In this document: positions 8,774 to 22,706 of the stretch, piece after piece | Layout: each line of letters begins with the position of its first letter | How positions within the stretch are numbered: position 1 is the first letter of the stretch | Source: Ruegeria atlantica | GTDB lineage: Bacteria > Pseudomonadota > Alphaproteobacteria > Rhodobacterales > Rhodobacteraceae | Assembly: GCA_013032095.1 (NCBI GenBank) | Contig: WQBJ01000001.1 | Span: 550,483 to 614,482, forward strand | Direction of reading: 5' to 3' | DNA length: 64,000 nt | Made by a program: the position numbers and the translations under genes | The notes under the pieces: model-generated | Told to the model about the DNA's origin: nothing | The model's input: only the letters and a program-made list of their open reading frames with translations | Database searches by the model: none

Positions 8774-11134
8774 ATGACAGTGAGGCGAAGCGCGGGTACA
8801 TCCTGCGGGGGGCAAGGGCCAGCAAACAAGATTTTGTGGCGGTCACTAACGTTCATATTCCTTTTGACATTGGTGAGTTTTCTGCCTGTGCCGCAAGCCG
8901 CGTGGGCTCAGAATTTCGTCGTCAATTCGTTCGATGTCGAAGGGAATCGACGTATCGAAACGTCCACGATTATCGCACGAACTGGAATTCAGCCGGGCCA
9001 ATCCGTGAGTGGCGGTGAATTGAATGACGCGTATCAGCGTTTGCTTGACAGTGGTGTTTTTGAGACAGTCGAGTTAACCCCGCGCGGCAATACTCTGGTG
9101 ATCAAGGTCGAAGAATATCCGACCATCAATCAGATCAGCATCGAAGGAAACCGTCGCGTAAAGGACGATGTACTGCTCGAGGCCATCTCGTCCGAGCCGC
9201 GGCGTGTGTTTACGCCTCAGGTCGCCGAGGCAGATGCTGACTTGATCGCCCAGATCTATTCGTCTCAGGGCCGCGTATCTGCGACGGTCATTCCGCGCAT
9301 TATTCGCCGTAGCGACAACCGGGTTGATTTGGTTTTCGAGGTCGCCGAAGGCACCACGATTGAGGTCGAGCGTGTTAGCTTTGTGGGGAACCGCGCCTTT
9401 TCCGATCGTCGCCTGCGTCGAGTTCTGGAGACCAAACAGGCGAACATTCTGCGGACTTTCGTCAGTAGTGATACGTTCATCGCCGACCGGATCGAATTCG
9501 ACAAGCAGGTCATTCGGGACTTCTACCTGTCACGGGGCTATGTGGATTTTCGCGTGAACAGCGCGAATGTGGAATTCACCCGTGAACGCGATGCCTTTTT
9601 CCTCGTGATGAATATCACGGAAGGTCAAAAGTTCTCGTTTGGGCAAATTAGCACTGTAAGTGAGATTCCGGGAGTTGATCCGGCTCCCTACCAAGCCGCG
9701 TTGAAAATTAAGCCGGGTGTGACCTATACACCGTCGCTGGTTGAAAACTCGATCGCTCGGATGGAGCGCCTGGGGATTAAGCAGGGCGTAGATTTCCTGC
9801 GTGTTGAGCCTCGGGTCACTCGAAACCCACGCGATCTGACGCTGGATGTTCAGTTCGTGCTCACGAAAGGTCCTCGGATTTTTGTTGAGCGTATCGACAT
9901 TGAAGGCAATACAACTACGCTGGACAGAGTTATTCGCCGTCAGTTTGACACGGTCGAAGGCGATCCCTTCAATCCGCGTGAAATTCGTCAGGCTGCTGAA
10001 CGTATTCGCGCCTTGGGCTTCTTTGCCGTAGCTGACGTTGAGCCACGTGAAGGCTCTTCGCCCAGCCAGGTCATTGTGGATGTGGATGTCGAAGAGCAGC
10101 CGACCGGCTCACTCAGCCTGGGGGGCAGTTACTCGGTTTCCGATGGCTTCGGGATTGCAATTGGCTTGAGAGAAGACAACTTCCTGGGGCGTGGGCAGAC
10201 AATCGGCCTTACCCTCTCGACCGCACAGGATGCCGAGCAATACACGCTGAATTTCTCGGAACCTTACTTGCTGGGCCGTAAATTACGCTTTGACCTCGGG
10301 TTGGGGTTGGCTACGACCAATTCAAGCTTTGCTAGCTATGACACCGAAACTCTGTTTTTCCGGCCTCAGTTGAGCTACGCCATCGGGGAGCTGTCGGCGC
10401 TTCGCTTGCGCTACATCTGGGAAAACAGCGAAATGACGCAGCAAGATAACGAGGTCAATGGTGCTGTCATTTCCTCGGACATCGCTCAAGGTGATCGTAC
10501 TACTAGCGCGCTCGGTGTATCATATGTCTATGACAGCAGGCTTGGTGGTTTGAACCCGAATGCAGGTGTGCTGTTCGAAGCCGGTGTTGATGCCGCGGGG
10601 CTGGGCGGCGACAACGAGTATTTCAAGACGACCGCCCGCACTATCGCCCAAACCCGTGTTTGGAACGAAGAAGTCGTTCTGCGTGCATCCTTGGAACTAG
10701 GGTCGCTGCACTGGACTGGCGATGATACCAGCCGCACCATAGACCGCTTTGTTCTGGGCCCCAGCACTTTCCGCGGGTTCGAACCTGCCGGTATCGGACC
10801 ACGCGACCTGTCCAACGGGCAGGACGACGCGATCGGGGGCAACTACTACTGGGTTGCGCGGTTGGAATCGGACTTCCCGTTGGGGTTGCCCGAAGAATTC
10901 GGTCTACGTGGCGGTGTGTTCTATGATTTCGGTAACTTGTACAACCTGAATGATGTGGACACGACTGGGGCTGATATCGTCGGTGAAGACGGCTCGATCC
11001 GCCACGTGATCGGAGTGTCAGTTCTGTGGGATACACCATTTGGCCCGCTGCGCTTCAACTTCTCGCAAGCGTTGAAGAAAGAGGACTTCGACAAAGAGCA
11101 GAACTTTGACCTGACCATTCAGGCCCAGTTCTGA
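8774..11134 (+). CDS. bamA: Outer membrane protein assembly factor BamA
   Basis: A 786-residue Omp85 protein, the central subunit that inserts beta-barrels into the outer membrane. A signal peptide covers about residues 1-46, with a hydrophobic core at 22-38 and an Ala-Trp-Ala-Gln cleavage region. Repeated V-x-x-I-x-I-E-G-N-x-R/T segments mark the POTRA domains (roughly residues 48-430), and the C-terminal half is a barrel with the F-x-R-G-F-motif (about residue 666) and a C-terminal aromatic residue. The ATG at 8774 is chosen because it directly precedes the signal peptide; a TTG five codons upstream is possible. Skp and LPS genes follow, the usual order. Confidence 0.95.
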   Translation: MTVRRSAGTSCGGQGPANKILWRSLTFIFLLTLVSFLPVPQAAWAQNFVVNSFDVEGNRRIETSTIIARTGIQPGQSVSGGELNDAYQRLLDSGVFETVELTPRGNTLVIKVEEYPTINQISIEGNRRVKDDVLLEAISSEPRRVFTPQVAEADADLIAQIYSSQGRVSATVIPRIIRRSDNRVDLVFEVAEGTTIEVERVSFVGNRAFSDRRLRRVLETKQANILRTFVSSDTFIADRIEFDKQVIRDFYLSRGYVDFRVNSANVEFTRERDAFFLVMNITEGQKFSFGQISTVSEIPGVDPAPYQAALKIKPGVTYTPSLVENSIARMERLGIKQGVDFLRVEPRVTRNPRDLTLDVQFVLTKGPRIFVERIDIEGNTTTLDRVIRRQFDTVEGDPFNPREIRQAAERIRALGFFAVADVEPREGSSPSQVIVDVDVEEQPTGSLSLGGSYSVSDGFGIAIGLREDNFLGRGQTIGLTLSTAQDAEQYTLNFSEPYLLGRKLRFDLGLGLATTNSSFASYDTETLFFRPQLSYAIGELSALRLRYIWENSEMTQQDNEVNGAVISSDIAQGDRTTSALGVSYVYDSRLGGLNPNAGVLFEAGVDAAGLGGDNEYFKTTARTIAQTRVWNEEVVLRASLELGSLHWTGDDTSRTIDRFVLGPSTFRGFEPAGIGPRDLSNGQDDAIGGNYYWVARLESDFPLGLPEEFGLRGGVFYDFGNLYNLNDVDTTGADIVGEDGSIRHVIGVSVLWDTPFGPLRFNFSQALKKEDFDKEQNFDLTIQAQF

Positions 11135-11140
11135 TCCTGA

Positions 11141-11725
11141 ATGTTGATACAAGCGATCATGAAATTGCAGGGCCCATTAAGGGCCCTGTGTGCTTTTTTC
11201 CTTCTCACAGTTGCCGACCCAACTGTTGCTCAACAAATGGGTGTTCCTCAAAGTAGCGTTCTAACCCTGTCTAGCGAGCGTCTGTTCGCCGAATCCGCAT
11301 TCGGGCAGCGTGTCCTTCGTGAGATCGAGGCCGAAGGAGTTCTTCTGGGGGAAGAAAACGAACGGATCGTGGCCGAACTGAGCCACGAAGAGAAGATTCT
11401 TACAGAAAAACGCGAGACAATGTCCGCAGAAGAGTTTCGCCCGCTTGCCGACGCCTTTGACAAGAAAGTCCAATCCCACCGTGAAGGTCAGCGCGCCAAA
11501 CTGGACGCATTGGCGCGGCGCAGCGACGAAGCACAACAGAGATTTATCGAGTTGGTGCAACCAGTATTAATCGACCTGCTACGCGAAACCGGAGCCTCGA
11601 TCATCATTGAACGATCCAGCGTATTTCTCAGTTCAGATCGCACCGACATCACCGAAGTGGCCATCGCAAGGATCAATGCCGCTATCGGTGATGGCAGTAC
11701 GGTGGAAAACGAGGCCAGCGAATAG
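11141..11725 (+). CDS. skp: OmpH/Skp family periplasmic chaperone
   Basis: A 194-residue exported protein. The first 30 residues form a signal peptide ending near V-A-Q-Q. The remainder is a charged, helical, coiled-coil-prone segment (about residues 55-130) with an S-E-R-L-F-x-x-S-x-x-G beginning typical of OmpH. Skp-type chaperones hold unfolded outer-membrane proteins on the way to BamA. It starts 6 bases after the bamA stop. An in-frame ATG at 11159 is an alternative start that would still leave a signal peptide. Confidence 0.85.
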   Translation: MLIQAIMKLQGPLRALCAFFLLTVADPTVAQQMGVPQSSVLTLSSERLFAESAFGQRVLREIEAEGVLLGEENERIVAELSHEEKILTEKRETMSAEEFRPLADAFDKKVQSHREGQRAKLDALARRSDEAQQRFIELVQPVLIDLLRETGASIIIERSSVFLSSDRTDITEVAIARINAAIGDGSTVENEASE

Positions 11726-11796
11726 GTTTGCTTGCCCTTGGGGCACGGTATTGCTAACCACGCGCAAACAGAAATCCAGAACGGGACGACTACATC

Positions 11797-12270
11797 ATGA
11801 GCACGGAAACCAAGAGCGCAGATATTCAGCTGATCCAACGGATCTTGCCGCATCGCTATCCGTTTCTGCTGGTTGACAAGGTGGTAGACATCTCGGGCTA
11901 TCAATCCGCTGTCGGCATCAAGAATGTGACTATGAATGAGCCGCACTTTCAGGGCCATTTCCCTGGCACTCCGATCATGCCGGGTGTGACGATTGTCGAA
12001 GCGATGGCACAAACGGCGGGCGTGATGCTGGGCGTGGGAATGGATGTAATCGACAGTGAGCTGCTGATCTACTTCATGAATATCGACAAGTGCAAATTCC
12101 GCCGCAAGGTAGTCCCGGGCGACGTTCTGGAAATGCACGTCGAAACGGTGCGCGGCAAAAAGGGCGGCAAAATCTTCAAGTTCAGCGGCCGTGCTACGGT
12201 CGAAGGTGAAGTTGCGGCGGAGGCCGAATTCTCAGCTTATGTCGACTGGGATATGGAAAAAACAACATGA
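11797..12270 (+). CDS. fabZ: 3-hydroxyacyl-[acyl-carrier-protein] dehydratase FabZ
   Basis: A 157-residue hot-dog fold dehydratase of fatty acid synthesis II, removing water from 3-hydroxyacyl-ACP. Catalytic H54 lies in H-F-x-G-H-F-P and E68 in the G-V-x-I-V-E-A-M helix. The 3-hydroxyacyl-ACP it consumes is also the acyl donor for LpxA, and the two genes overlap by 4 bases here, the well-known arrangement. Confidence 0.96.
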   Translation: MSTETKSADIQLIQRILPHRYPFLLVDKVVDISGYQSAVGIKNVTMNEPHFQGHFPGTPIMPGVTIVEAMAQTAGVMLGVGMDVIDSELLIYFMNIDKCKFRRKVVPGDVLEMHVETVRGKKGGKIFKFSGRATVEGEVAAEAEFSAYVDWDMEKTT

Positions 12271-13052
12271 ACAGCATTCACCCAAGCGCAATTATCGAAG
12301 ACGGTGCGCAGGTCGGTGAGGGCTGCATCATCGGTCCGTTCTGCTACATCGGTGCACAGGTTAAGCTCGGCGACCGGGTCGAGCTGAAGTCGCATGTCGT
12401 AGTAACAGGCGATACCTCGATTGGTGATGAAACCGTTGTTTTCAACTTCTCGGTGATCGGAGAAATTCCGCAGGATTTGAAATTCGGCGGCGAGGATACC
12501 CGGCTTGAAATCGGCAAACGCAATCGCATCCGTGAGCACGTAACAGTGAACACCGGCACCGAAGGTGGTGGCGGTGTTACCCGGATCGGTGATGATTGTC
12601 TGCTGATGGCCGGTGTCCATGTGGCGCATGACGTTCAGATCGGCAACCGGGTGATCATGGTCAATCACGCCGGGGCTGCTGGGCATTGCATCATTGAGGA
12701 TGACGTAATCGTGGGCGGAATCTCAGGGCTGCATCAATGGGTGCGTGTTGGCCGTGGCGCGATCATCGGTGCGCTGACCATGGTCCCCAATGACGTGATC
12801 CCATACGGTCTGGTTCAAGCCCCGCGGGGTGAATTGGACGGGCTGAACCTTGTTGGTTTGAAACGCAAGGGGGTCTCGCGCGAGGATATCTCGGCCCTAC
12901 GTGCAGCCTTCCGTGAGCTGTCGTCGGGTGATGGTACGTTCTTGGAGCGCGCCCATCGCGTCGGCGCAGAGAATGAAAGCGAATACGTCCAGCGAATCGT
13001 AGATTTCGTCACCGGGCAATCGGATCGCTCTTTCCTGACACCGAGGAAATAA
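12267..13052 (+). CDS. lpxA: UDP-N-acetylglucosamine acyltransferase LpxA
   Basis: A 261-residue cytoplasmic acyltransferase making the first committed step of lipid A synthesis, transfer of 3-hydroxyacyl from ACP to UDP-GlcNAc. Hexapeptide repeats of the left-handed beta-helix fill residues 1-180, and the catalytic base is H121 in V-H-V-A-H-D. The C-terminal helical part follows. It overlaps fabZ by 4 bases and is 4 bases ahead of lpxI. Confidence 0.96.
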   Translation: MNSIHPSAIIEDGAQVGEGCIIGPFCYIGAQVKLGDRVELKSHVVVTGDTSIGDETVVFNFSVIGEIPQDLKFGGEDTRLEIGKRNRIREHVTVNTGTEGGGGVTRIGDDCLLMAGVHVAHDVQIGNRVIMVNHAGAAGHCIIEDDVIVGGISGLHQWVRVGRGAIIGALTMVPNDVIPYGLVQAPRGELDGLNLVGLKRKGVSREDISALRAAFRELSSGDGTFLERAHRVGAENESEYVQRIVDFVTGQSDRSFLTPRK

Positions 13053-13056
13053 ACTG

Positions 13057-13851
13057 ATGCTGGCGCTTATTGCTGGAACGGGCGCTCTGCCGGGTGAAGT
13101 GGTCGGTCATCTCGCTGACCGCCCTCTGATTTGCGCGATGGAGGGGTTTACACCCGACTCGCTTGTTGCAGATGTCGTGTTTCCGCTGGAGCAGTTGGGC
13201 AGTTTCATCGCAGAGCTCAAGGCACGCGGCGTGACCGAGATTTGCATGGCCGGAGCAGTCCGCCGTCCCGCCATTGATCCGTCGCGGATCGATGCAGCTA
13301 CGATGCCTCTGGTCCCGGTGCTGCAAAAGGCGCTCATGTCCGGGGATGACGGGGCCTTGCGCGCCGTGATCGGCATTTTCGAAGAAGCAGGGCTGACCGT
13401 TCGCGCCGCGCACGAAATCGCGCCCGCACTTTTGCCTCAGCTAGGTTGCCTGACTGAGGCGCAACCGTCCGAAATTGATCTGACTGATGCAGACCGGGCG
13501 GCAGGTATTCTGAGAGCGATGGGTTCGGCGGATATCGGGCAGGCTTGTGCGGTGTCAAAAGGGCAGGCACTGGCTGTTGAGAGCATCTTTGGGACCGACT
13601 GGATGCTGCAATCCTTGACTCAACGTCCTGACGCGGGCGGAGGCGTTCTGTTCAAAGCCCCCAAACCCGATCAGGACCGCCGGGCTGACCTGCCGACCAT
13701 TGGACCGGGAACCGTTTCCTCAGCCGTTGCTGCCGGTTTATCTGGCATCGTCATCGAAAAAGGGGGCGTCATAGTGTTGAAGCTGGATCGTGTGATCGAC
13801 GAATGCAACCGTCTTGGCCTCTTCCTCTGCGTGCGTGAGCGGGCCAGTTGA
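13057..13851 (+). CDS. lpxI: UDP-2,3-diacylglucosamine diphosphatase LpxI
   Basis: A 264-residue protein of the DUF1009 (LpxI) family, which hydrolyses UDP-2,3-diacylglucosamine to lipid X and UMP. LpxI replaces LpxH in most alphaproteobacteria. The N-terminal L-A-L-I-A-G-T-G-x-L-P motif and the C-terminal segment with F-K-A-P-K-P-x-Q-D-x-R-x-D-L-P-T-I-G-P fit the family. Its position between lpxA and lpxB fits exactly the step that links those two enzymes. The stop overlaps the lpxB start. Confidence 0.93.
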   Translation: MLALIAGTGALPGEVVGHLADRPLICAMEGFTPDSLVADVVFPLEQLGSFIAELKARGVTEICMAGAVRRPAIDPSRIDAATMPLVPVLQKALMSGDDGALRAVIGIFEEAGLTVRAAHEIAPALLPQLGCLTEAQPSEIDLTDADRAAGILRAMGSADIGQACAVSKGQALAVESIFGTDWMLQSLTQRPDAGGGVLFKAPKPDQDRRADLPTIGPGTVSSAVAAGLSGIVIEKGGVIVLKLDRVIDECNRLGLFLCVRERAS

Positions 13852-15008
13852 TGCGCATTTTCGTGGTCGCCGGTGAACCTTCGGGCGACCGTCTGGGCGG
13901 TGCATTGATGGAAGGGCTAAGTAGCCTCGTGCCGGATGTTCAATTCGACGGTGTAGGTGGGCCATTGATGCAAGCGCAGGGGTTGGAAAGCCGCTTTCCA
14001 ATGGCTGAACTGTCAGTAATGGGGCTGGTCGAGGTTTTACCTAAGTTCTTCCATCTGAAACGTCGCATTGCCGAGACAGCCCAGGCCGTGCTGGATACGA
14101 AGCCGGATGTTCTGATCACCATAGACAGTCCCGATTTCTCACTGCGCGTGGCTAAGCTTGTGAAGGCGCAAAGCGATATTAGAACCGTTCACTACGTGGC
14201 CCCCAGCGTATGGGCGTGGCGACCGGGGCGGGCTGACAAGATGGCCAAGGTCATTGATCATGTTTTGGCACTGTTGCCATTTGAGCCGCCCTATATGGAG
14301 CACGCTGGGATGGAATGCGATTTTGTGGGGCACCCCGTAGCCAGTGAGCCTGTGGCGTCGGACAAAGATATCCAAGAGTTTCGGTCTGCGTACGATCTTG
14401 GGGATGCGCCGATCATTCTGGCCCTGCCAGGGTCACGAGGCGGGGAGGTTGAGCGTCTGGCCCCGGTATTTGGTGAAGCACTGCGCCTATATCTGAAGGA
14501 TAGGCCGGACGCGCGTGTTGTGGTGCCAGCGGTTGCGCATATGGTGGATACCGTCGCCGGGCATGTGCAGGGCTGGCCGGGAAATCCTGTCGTCGTTGAT
14601 CCGCGCGATATGCCTTCGGATCAGGCACAGTCACAGAAACGGGCTGTGTTTGCAGCGGCGGAACTGGCGTTGGCGGCCTCGGGGACCGTTTCACTGGAAC
14701 TGGCCGCGCAGGCCACGCCTATGGTTATTGCCTACAACCTGAACTGGCTGACCACCCTGATCGCCAAACGGATGGTCAAGCTGGATACTGTGACACTCGT
14801 CAATCTGGTTGCCGAGACCCGGACGGTCCCCGAGTGTTTGCTGGATGATTGTCAGCCCACCCAGATTGCAGAAGCGTTGAAACAGGTAGCCGATGCGCCA
14901 GATGAGCAGCGTAACGCGATGACCACCACGATGGAACGGCTGGGACGCGGTGGCGAAGCACCCGGATTGCGTGCGGCCAAGGCAGTTTTGGAAAGGATGA
15001 AAGCCTAA
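13851..15008 (+). CDS. lpxB: Lipid-A-disaccharide synthase LpxB
   Basis: A 385-residue GT19 glycosyltransferase that joins lipid X and UDP-diacylglucosamine into the lipid A disaccharide at the inner membrane. The N-terminal A-G-E-P-S-G-D motif is at residues 7-13, Y-V-A-P-S-V-W-A-W near 117, and the L-P-G-S-R-x-x-E-V segment near 191. The ATG at 13851 overlaps the lpxI stop; an in-frame TTG one codon upstream is less likely. Its stop shares a base with the next gene. Confidence 0.95.
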   Translation: MRIFVVAGEPSGDRLGGALMEGLSSLVPDVQFDGVGGPLMQAQGLESRFPMAELSVMGLVEVLPKFFHLKRRIAETAQAVLDTKPDVLITIDSPDFSLRVAKLVKAQSDIRTVHYVAPSVWAWRPGRADKMAKVIDHVLALLPFEPPYMEHAGMECDFVGHPVASEPVASDKDIQEFRSAYDLGDAPIILALPGSRGGEVERLAPVFGEALRLYLKDRPDARVVVPAVAHMVDTVAGHVQGWPGNPVVVDPRDMPSDQAQSQKRAVFAAAELALAASGTVSLELAAQATPMVIAYNLNWLTTLIAKRMVKLDTVTLVNLVAETRTVPECLLDDCQPTQIAEALKQVADAPDEQRNAMTTTMERLGRGGEAPGLRAAKAVLERMKA

Positions 15009-15589
15009 TGCTGGATTTCGTGCTTTTCGGAATATCCGCTTTCATGGCTCAGATTCTGACCAATCTGGACAATTTGGCGGCCCTGCTTGCGTTGACGCTT
15101 GTGTCGGGAGCCAAGCGGTCGGTCTTCGGGTTCCTGCTGGCGCAGGTCATCGTTATCAGCGCGGCGCTTTTGCTAGCTTTGGGGGTTGAGGATGTGGTAC
15201 CGCATTGGGCCGGTTACCTGGGCATTATCCCCTTGAGCTTGGGTGTTGTGGCCTTGATCCGAAGGAAACGCGGAGCTGACTCCGAAGCAAATCCGAATCT
15301 GGAAACCGGGGCTTCGATCATCATGGTCACGCTGCTGTTCATCAGCCTGTCGATGGATACATTCGCTGTGCTTGCACCGTTATTGGCCGACTCTGCCCCA
15401 AGTTTCCGAACTGCGGGTGTGATCGGCGCAACGCTTGCGGCGCTAAGTCTGGCAACCGTCGCGCTCTTTGGGGCCAAAGCGCCTTTCATGAGCGGCGCTT
15501 TGGCTCGGCGGCTGGAGCGTTTGGTGCCATATGTGATGATCTGTGCTGGGCTTTATATCCTCAGCAACTCGTGGACTGACGCAGTTTAG
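15008..15589 (+). CDS. Six-span membrane protein, CadD-like transporter
   Basis: A 193-residue hydrophobic protein with about six membrane segments and a basic loop near residues 77-88. The N-terminal [12 protein letters not shown] helix resembles the T-x-x-D-N-x-x-x-L segment of CadD/LysE-type transporters, and the C-terminal V-P-Y-V-M-I-x-x-G-L-Y-I-L-x-x-S motif also fits CadD. Members have been linked to export of cadmium or other cations; the substrate here is unknown. It overlaps lpxB by one base and converges with mnmA, sharing 4 bases at the ends. Confidence 0.55.
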   Translation: MLDFVLFGISAFMAQILTNLDNLAALLALTLVSGAKRSVFGFLLAQVIVISAALLLALGVEDVVPHWAGYLGIIPLSLGVVALIRRKRGADSEANPNLETGASIIMVTLLFISLSMDTFAVLAPLLADSAPSFRTAGVIGATLAALSLATVALFGAKAPFMSGALARRLERLVPYVMICAGLYILSNSWTDAV

Positions 15590-16731
15590 TAGCCGCGCCA
15601 GATCCAGCCACCGCCAAAGATGCGGTTGCCTTCAGAAGCGTAGAACACACAAGCCTGACCCGGAGAAACACCTTCTTCGGGCGTCAGCAACTCGACCTCT
15701 GCCGTAGTGTCGGTAAGCGGACGAACGATTGCCTCGCGCGGTGGGCGGGTCGACCGTACCTTGACCGACACATGCCACTCTTTTTGCGAGGTGAATGGTT
15801 CATCACCCAGCCAGTTGATTTCACGCACCGGGATAGTCCGGGTCGCGAGCAGCTCTTTGGGGCCAACGACGACCTGTTTCTTGTCGACGTCGAGTTTGAC
15901 CACATAAAGTGGCTCGCTGAGGCCACCGATGCCCAAGCCACGGCGCTGCCCGATCGTGTAATGAATGACCCCGTTATGCTGCGCCAGGACGCGGCCGTCG
16001 GCGTGCACGATCTCACCGGGTTCCGCGGCACCGGGGCGCAACTTTTCAATAACACTGGCATAGTTTCCGTTCGGCACAAAACAGATGTCCTGACTGTCGG
16101 GCTTATCAGCCACAGCCAAACCGTACTGCGCCGCCATCTCGCGAGTTGCATCCTTCGAGGGGAGGTGGCCCAGCGGAAAGCGCAGAAACTCCAACTGTTC
16201 CGGTGTAGTCGAAAACAGGAAATAGGACTGATCGCGGTTCGCATCCTCGGCGCTGTGCAGCTCTGGCCCGTTCGGACCCATCTTGCGCTGGATGTAATGG
16301 CCGGTTGCCATACAGTCAGCCTCAAGGTCCTTGGCCGTTTCCAGCAGGTCTTTGAACTTCACCCGCTCATTGCAACGAATGCACGGAACCGGAGTCGCGC
16401 CCGCCAGATAGCTGTCGGCGAACTCGTCGATTACCGCATCCTTGAAGATGTTTTCATAGTCCAGAACGTAGTGCGGAAACCCGCGTTCCTCGGCCACGCG
16501 GCGTGCGTCATGAATGTCGATCCCGGCACAGCATGCCCCCTTCTTGGCAAGCGCTGCGCCATGGTCATAGAGCTGCAAAGTAACGCCAACCACGTCGTAA
16601 CCCTGGTCGGCCAGATGAGCGGCTACAACGGAACTGTCTACGCCTCCGGACATGGCAACAACCACCCGTGTTTCCGACGGGGGTTTGGCAAAGCCAAGCG
16701 AGTTCAGCGGTGTCTCGGTATCGAGGGCCAT
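15586..16731 (-). CDS. mnmA: tRNA-specific 2-thiouridylase MnmA
   Basis: A 381-residue enzyme that puts sulfur on the wobble uridine of tRNAs for Lys, Glu and Gln, using ATP and sulfur relayed from IscS. The PP-loop S-G-G-V-D-S-S is at residues 28-34; the two catalytic cysteines are C120 (in C-I-R-C-N) and C217 (in D-S-Q-D-I-C-F-V). The first 20 residues are a short non-conserved extension. The gene converges with and slightly overlaps the CadD-like gene and is divergent from sciP. Confidence 0.95.
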   Translation of the reverse strand: MALDTETPLNSLGFAKPPSETRVVVAMSGGVDSSVVAAHLADQGYDVVGVTLQLYDHGAALAKKGACCAGIDIHDARRVAEERGFPHYVLDYENIFKDAVIDEFADSYLAGATPVPCIRCNERVKFKDLLETAKDLEADCMATGHYIQRKMGPNGPELHSAEDANRDQSYFLFSTTPEQLEFLRFPLGHLPSKDATREMAAQYGLAVADKPDSQDICFVPNGNYASVIEKLRPGAAEPGEIVHADGRVLAQHNGVIHYTIGQRRGLGIGGLSEPLYVVKLDVDKKQVVVGPKELLATRTIPVREINWLGDEPFTSQKEWHVSVKVRSTRPPREAIVRPLTDTTAEVELLTPEEGVSPGQACVFYASEGNRIFGGGWIWRGY

Positions 16732-16860
16732 GACGATTCCAGTGCGGGTTAAGAAAGACCGGCAGAATATAGGAAAATTCTACACACTCTCAAGGGGCGG
16801 TTTCACTCTGCATTAAGTAGGCTGGGGTCAGCTTTGTCGCACCACAAAGAGGGTCAAAGA

Positions 16861-17154
16861 ATGTTTTTGCACAAAGTTGAGGGGCCAAGGTCCGTAACCC
16901 TACCTGATGGAACGGTTTTGTCGCGCGCGGATCTGCCGCCAGACGACACGACACGTTGGGTTGCATCCCGCAAGGCGATTGTTGTGCGGGGAGTAATTTA
17001 TGGGCTGATAACTCTGTCTGACGCCAAAAAGCGTTATGGGTTGAGCGATGAGGAATTCAACTCGTGGGTTTCCGCTGTGGCAGAGCATGGAACAGACGCT
17101 CTGAAAGTCACTGCGCTAAAAAAATATCGACAACCTATAGGCGAAAGTGAATAA
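16861..17154 (+). CDS. sciP: CtrA inhibitor SciP (DUF1153)
   Basis: A 97-residue DUF1153 protein. In Caulobacter SciP binds CtrA-activated promoters and blocks CtrA-dependent transcription in G1. The family N-terminus (G-P-R-S-V-T-L-P-D-G) lies at residues 8-17, and the helix-turn-helix core runs from about W32 to A66 with a Y-G-L-S-x-E-E-F motif. The ATG at 16861 follows a GAGGG site; an upstream GTG at 16834 is less likely. It lies 83 bases before ctrA in the same direction, which strongly supports the identity. Confidence 0.9.
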   Translation: MFLHKVEGPRSVTLPDGTVLSRADLPPDDTTRWVASRKAIVVRGVIYGLITLSDAKKRYGLSDEEFNSWVSAVAEHGTDALKVTALKKYRQPIGESE

Positions 17155-17176
17155 ATGATTCAACGGTAACGTCAGA

Positions 17177-17184
17177 TTAACCAT
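17177..17184 (+). promoter_or_regulatory. Possible CtrA half-site upstream of ctrA
   Basis: TTAACCAT, identical to a common form of the CtrA recognition half-site, lies 54 bases before the ctrA start. A second TTAA at the canonical 7-base spacing is absent, so autoregulation of ctrA from here is only suggested. Confidence 0.35.
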
Positions 17185-17237
17185 TTTTGATCAGGCTCAA
17201 TTTGAAATTGGTAAATTGACCCGAATTGGAGCAGTAA

Positions 17238-17954
17238 ATGCGTATACTTCTTGTCGAGGATGATCCGACCACGTCCAAAAGCATCGAACTGATGCTGACG
17301 CATGCCAACCTAAACGTCTATGCGACGGATCTCGGCGAGGAAGGCATCGATCTGGCGAAGCTCTATGACTACGATTTGATCCTTCTGGACCTGAATTTAC
17401 CGGACATGAACGGGCATGAGGTTTTGCGTCAGTTGCGCATTGCGCGGGTTGAAACCCCGATTCTGATCTTGTCGGGCGCGGATGACACCGAGAGTAAAAT
17501 CAAGGGCTTCGGTTTTGGTGCTGACGATTACATGACCAAACCGTTCCATCGTGAGGAACTGGTCGCCCGTATTCACGCCATTATCCGCCGGTCAAAGGGG
17601 CATTCACAATCGATTATCCAAACAGGACAGGTGGCCGTGAACCTCGATGCCAAAACGGTTGAGGTGGAAGGCCAGACGGTTCATCTGACTGGCAAAGAAT
17701 ATCAGATGCTGGAGCTTTTGAGTCTTCGTAAGGGAACGACCCTGACCAAAGAAATGTTCTTGAACCATCTCTATGGCGGCATGGATGAGCCCGAACTGAA
17801 GATCATCGACGTCTTCATTTGTAAACTTCGTAAAAAGCTTAGCAACGCGACGGGTGGAGATAACTATATCGAAACCGTCTGGGGCAGGGGTTACGTTCTG
17901 CGGGATCCGCAGCGCAACAGCATTGACGAAACACGGATGGCTGTCGGCGCCTGA
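17238..17954 (+). CDS. ctrA: Cell cycle response regulator CtrA
   Basis: A 238-residue OmpR-type response regulator. The receiver domain (1-120) has the acidic pocket E7-D8-D9, phospho-acceptor D51 and the K-P-F motif near 101-103. The winged-helix DNA-binding domain covers about 128-225 with the typical L-T-x-K-E-Y-x-M-L-E-L-L segment and the [12 protein letters not shown] wing. CtrA controls motility, gene-transfer-agent genes and cell cycle in alphaproteobacteria and is phosphorylated through ChpT, encoded here at 51040-51636. sciP is directly upstream. Confidence 0.95.
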   Translation: MRILLVEDDPTTSKSIELMLTHANLNVYATDLGEEGIDLAKLYDYDLILLDLNLPDMNGHEVLRQLRIARVETPILILSGADDTESKIKGFGFGADDYMTKPFHREELVARIHAIIRRSKGHSQSIIQTGQVAVNLDAKTVEVEGQTVHLTGKEYQMLELLSLRKGTTLTKEMFLNHLYGGMDEPELKIIDVFICKLRKKLSNATGGDNYIETVWGRGYVLRDPQRNSIDETRMAVGA

Positions 17955-17963
17955 TCTAATCTC

Positions 17964-17987
17964 GGTCGCCCTTAGTCCGGGGCGACC
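17964..17987 (+). terminator. Hairpin after ctrA, possible terminator
   Basis: GGTCGCCC (17964-17971) pairs perfectly with GGGCGACC (17980-17987) across an 8-base loop, 10 bases after the ctrA stop. There is no T-run behind it, so it may be an mRNA 3' stabiliser rather than a full terminator. Confidence 0.45.
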
Positions 17988-18022
17988 CTGTTCACTCACG
18001 AAACAGCACGTCTGGACCTAGC

Positions 18023-22287
<4,265 letters not shown>

Positions 22288-22294
22288 GCGTATC

Positions 22295-22329
22295 GTTCCC
22301 GTAAGTTCACAAATGTTCTCAAAAAGTTC
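22295..22329 (+). promoter_or_regulatory. Putative LexA (SOS) box array
   Basis: Four GTTC tetramers on the plus strand at 22295, 22305, 22315 and 22326. The last pair has exactly the GTTC-N7-GTTC form (22315-22329) of the alphaproteobacterial LexA box, with the preferred CT-rich flanks (GTTCTC then GTTCTTT). It lies 70 bases before the start of the 40-residue protein. LexA binding is inferred from the match alone. Confidence 0.6.
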
Positions 22330-22398
22330 TTTACCGACTCGCGAAAATATGAGAACAAAAGGTCAACAAAGGATTAAATCTCGACCGGAGGTGAGACC

Positions 22399-22521
22399 AT
22401 GCTGACCCAGATCAAGACCGCCCTGAGCCGCTCGCAATCGACGATTTTGCAGGATGCTGCGGGGGCCGTGTCTTTGGTGGTCATGCTGATGGTAGCCCTT
22501 CACCTGCCGGGTGCGTTCTAA
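22399..22521 (+). CDS. Small single-span membrane protein, probably SOS-regulated
   Basis: A 40-residue frame with a strong GGAGGTGAG ribosome site at 22387-22395. Residues 1-18 are amphipathic with K6, R11 and Q/S-rich sequence; residues 19-37 form one hydrophobic membrane segment (A-A-G-A-V-S-L-V-V-M-L-M-V-A-L-H-L). It has its own upstream LexA-like box and a downstream terminator, so it is a self-contained unit after recG. Caulobacter SidA, a 29-residue SOS-induced membrane protein, blocks cell division in just this style of gene. Sequence homology to SidA is not evident, so equivalence is only a hypothesis. Confidence 0.65.
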   Translation: MLTQIKTALSRSQSTILQDAAGAVSLVVMLMVALHLPGAF

Positions 22522-22667
22522 GCCTATCTGCCTGCGATCTCGTGCCGACCATACCGCGCTGTCATCCCCATTTCAGTCAAGGGTGACCTGCCTGTCCCAA
22601 TTCCCTTGAGAGGCCTGCCTCGGCCTCGTGCGGCTATCCGGACCCCACACGAGACACGCACAACCTG

Positions 22668-22706
22668 CCGCCGCCCTTTCCGCCCGGAAGGTGCGGCGGT
22701 TTTTTC
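22668..22706 (+). terminator. Rho-independent terminator
   Basis: CCGCCGC (22668-22674) pairs with GCGGCGG (22693-22699), with an inner CTTCC/GGAAG extension, followed by six T. It ends the plus-strand unit containing the small membrane protein and abuts the convergent marC gene. Confidence 0.85.

Noticed and set aside
15772..16752. 326-codon plus-strand frame
   Set aside because: It is wholly antisense to mnmA, which has an intact PP-loop and catalytic cysteines; the plus-strand translation shows no family features.
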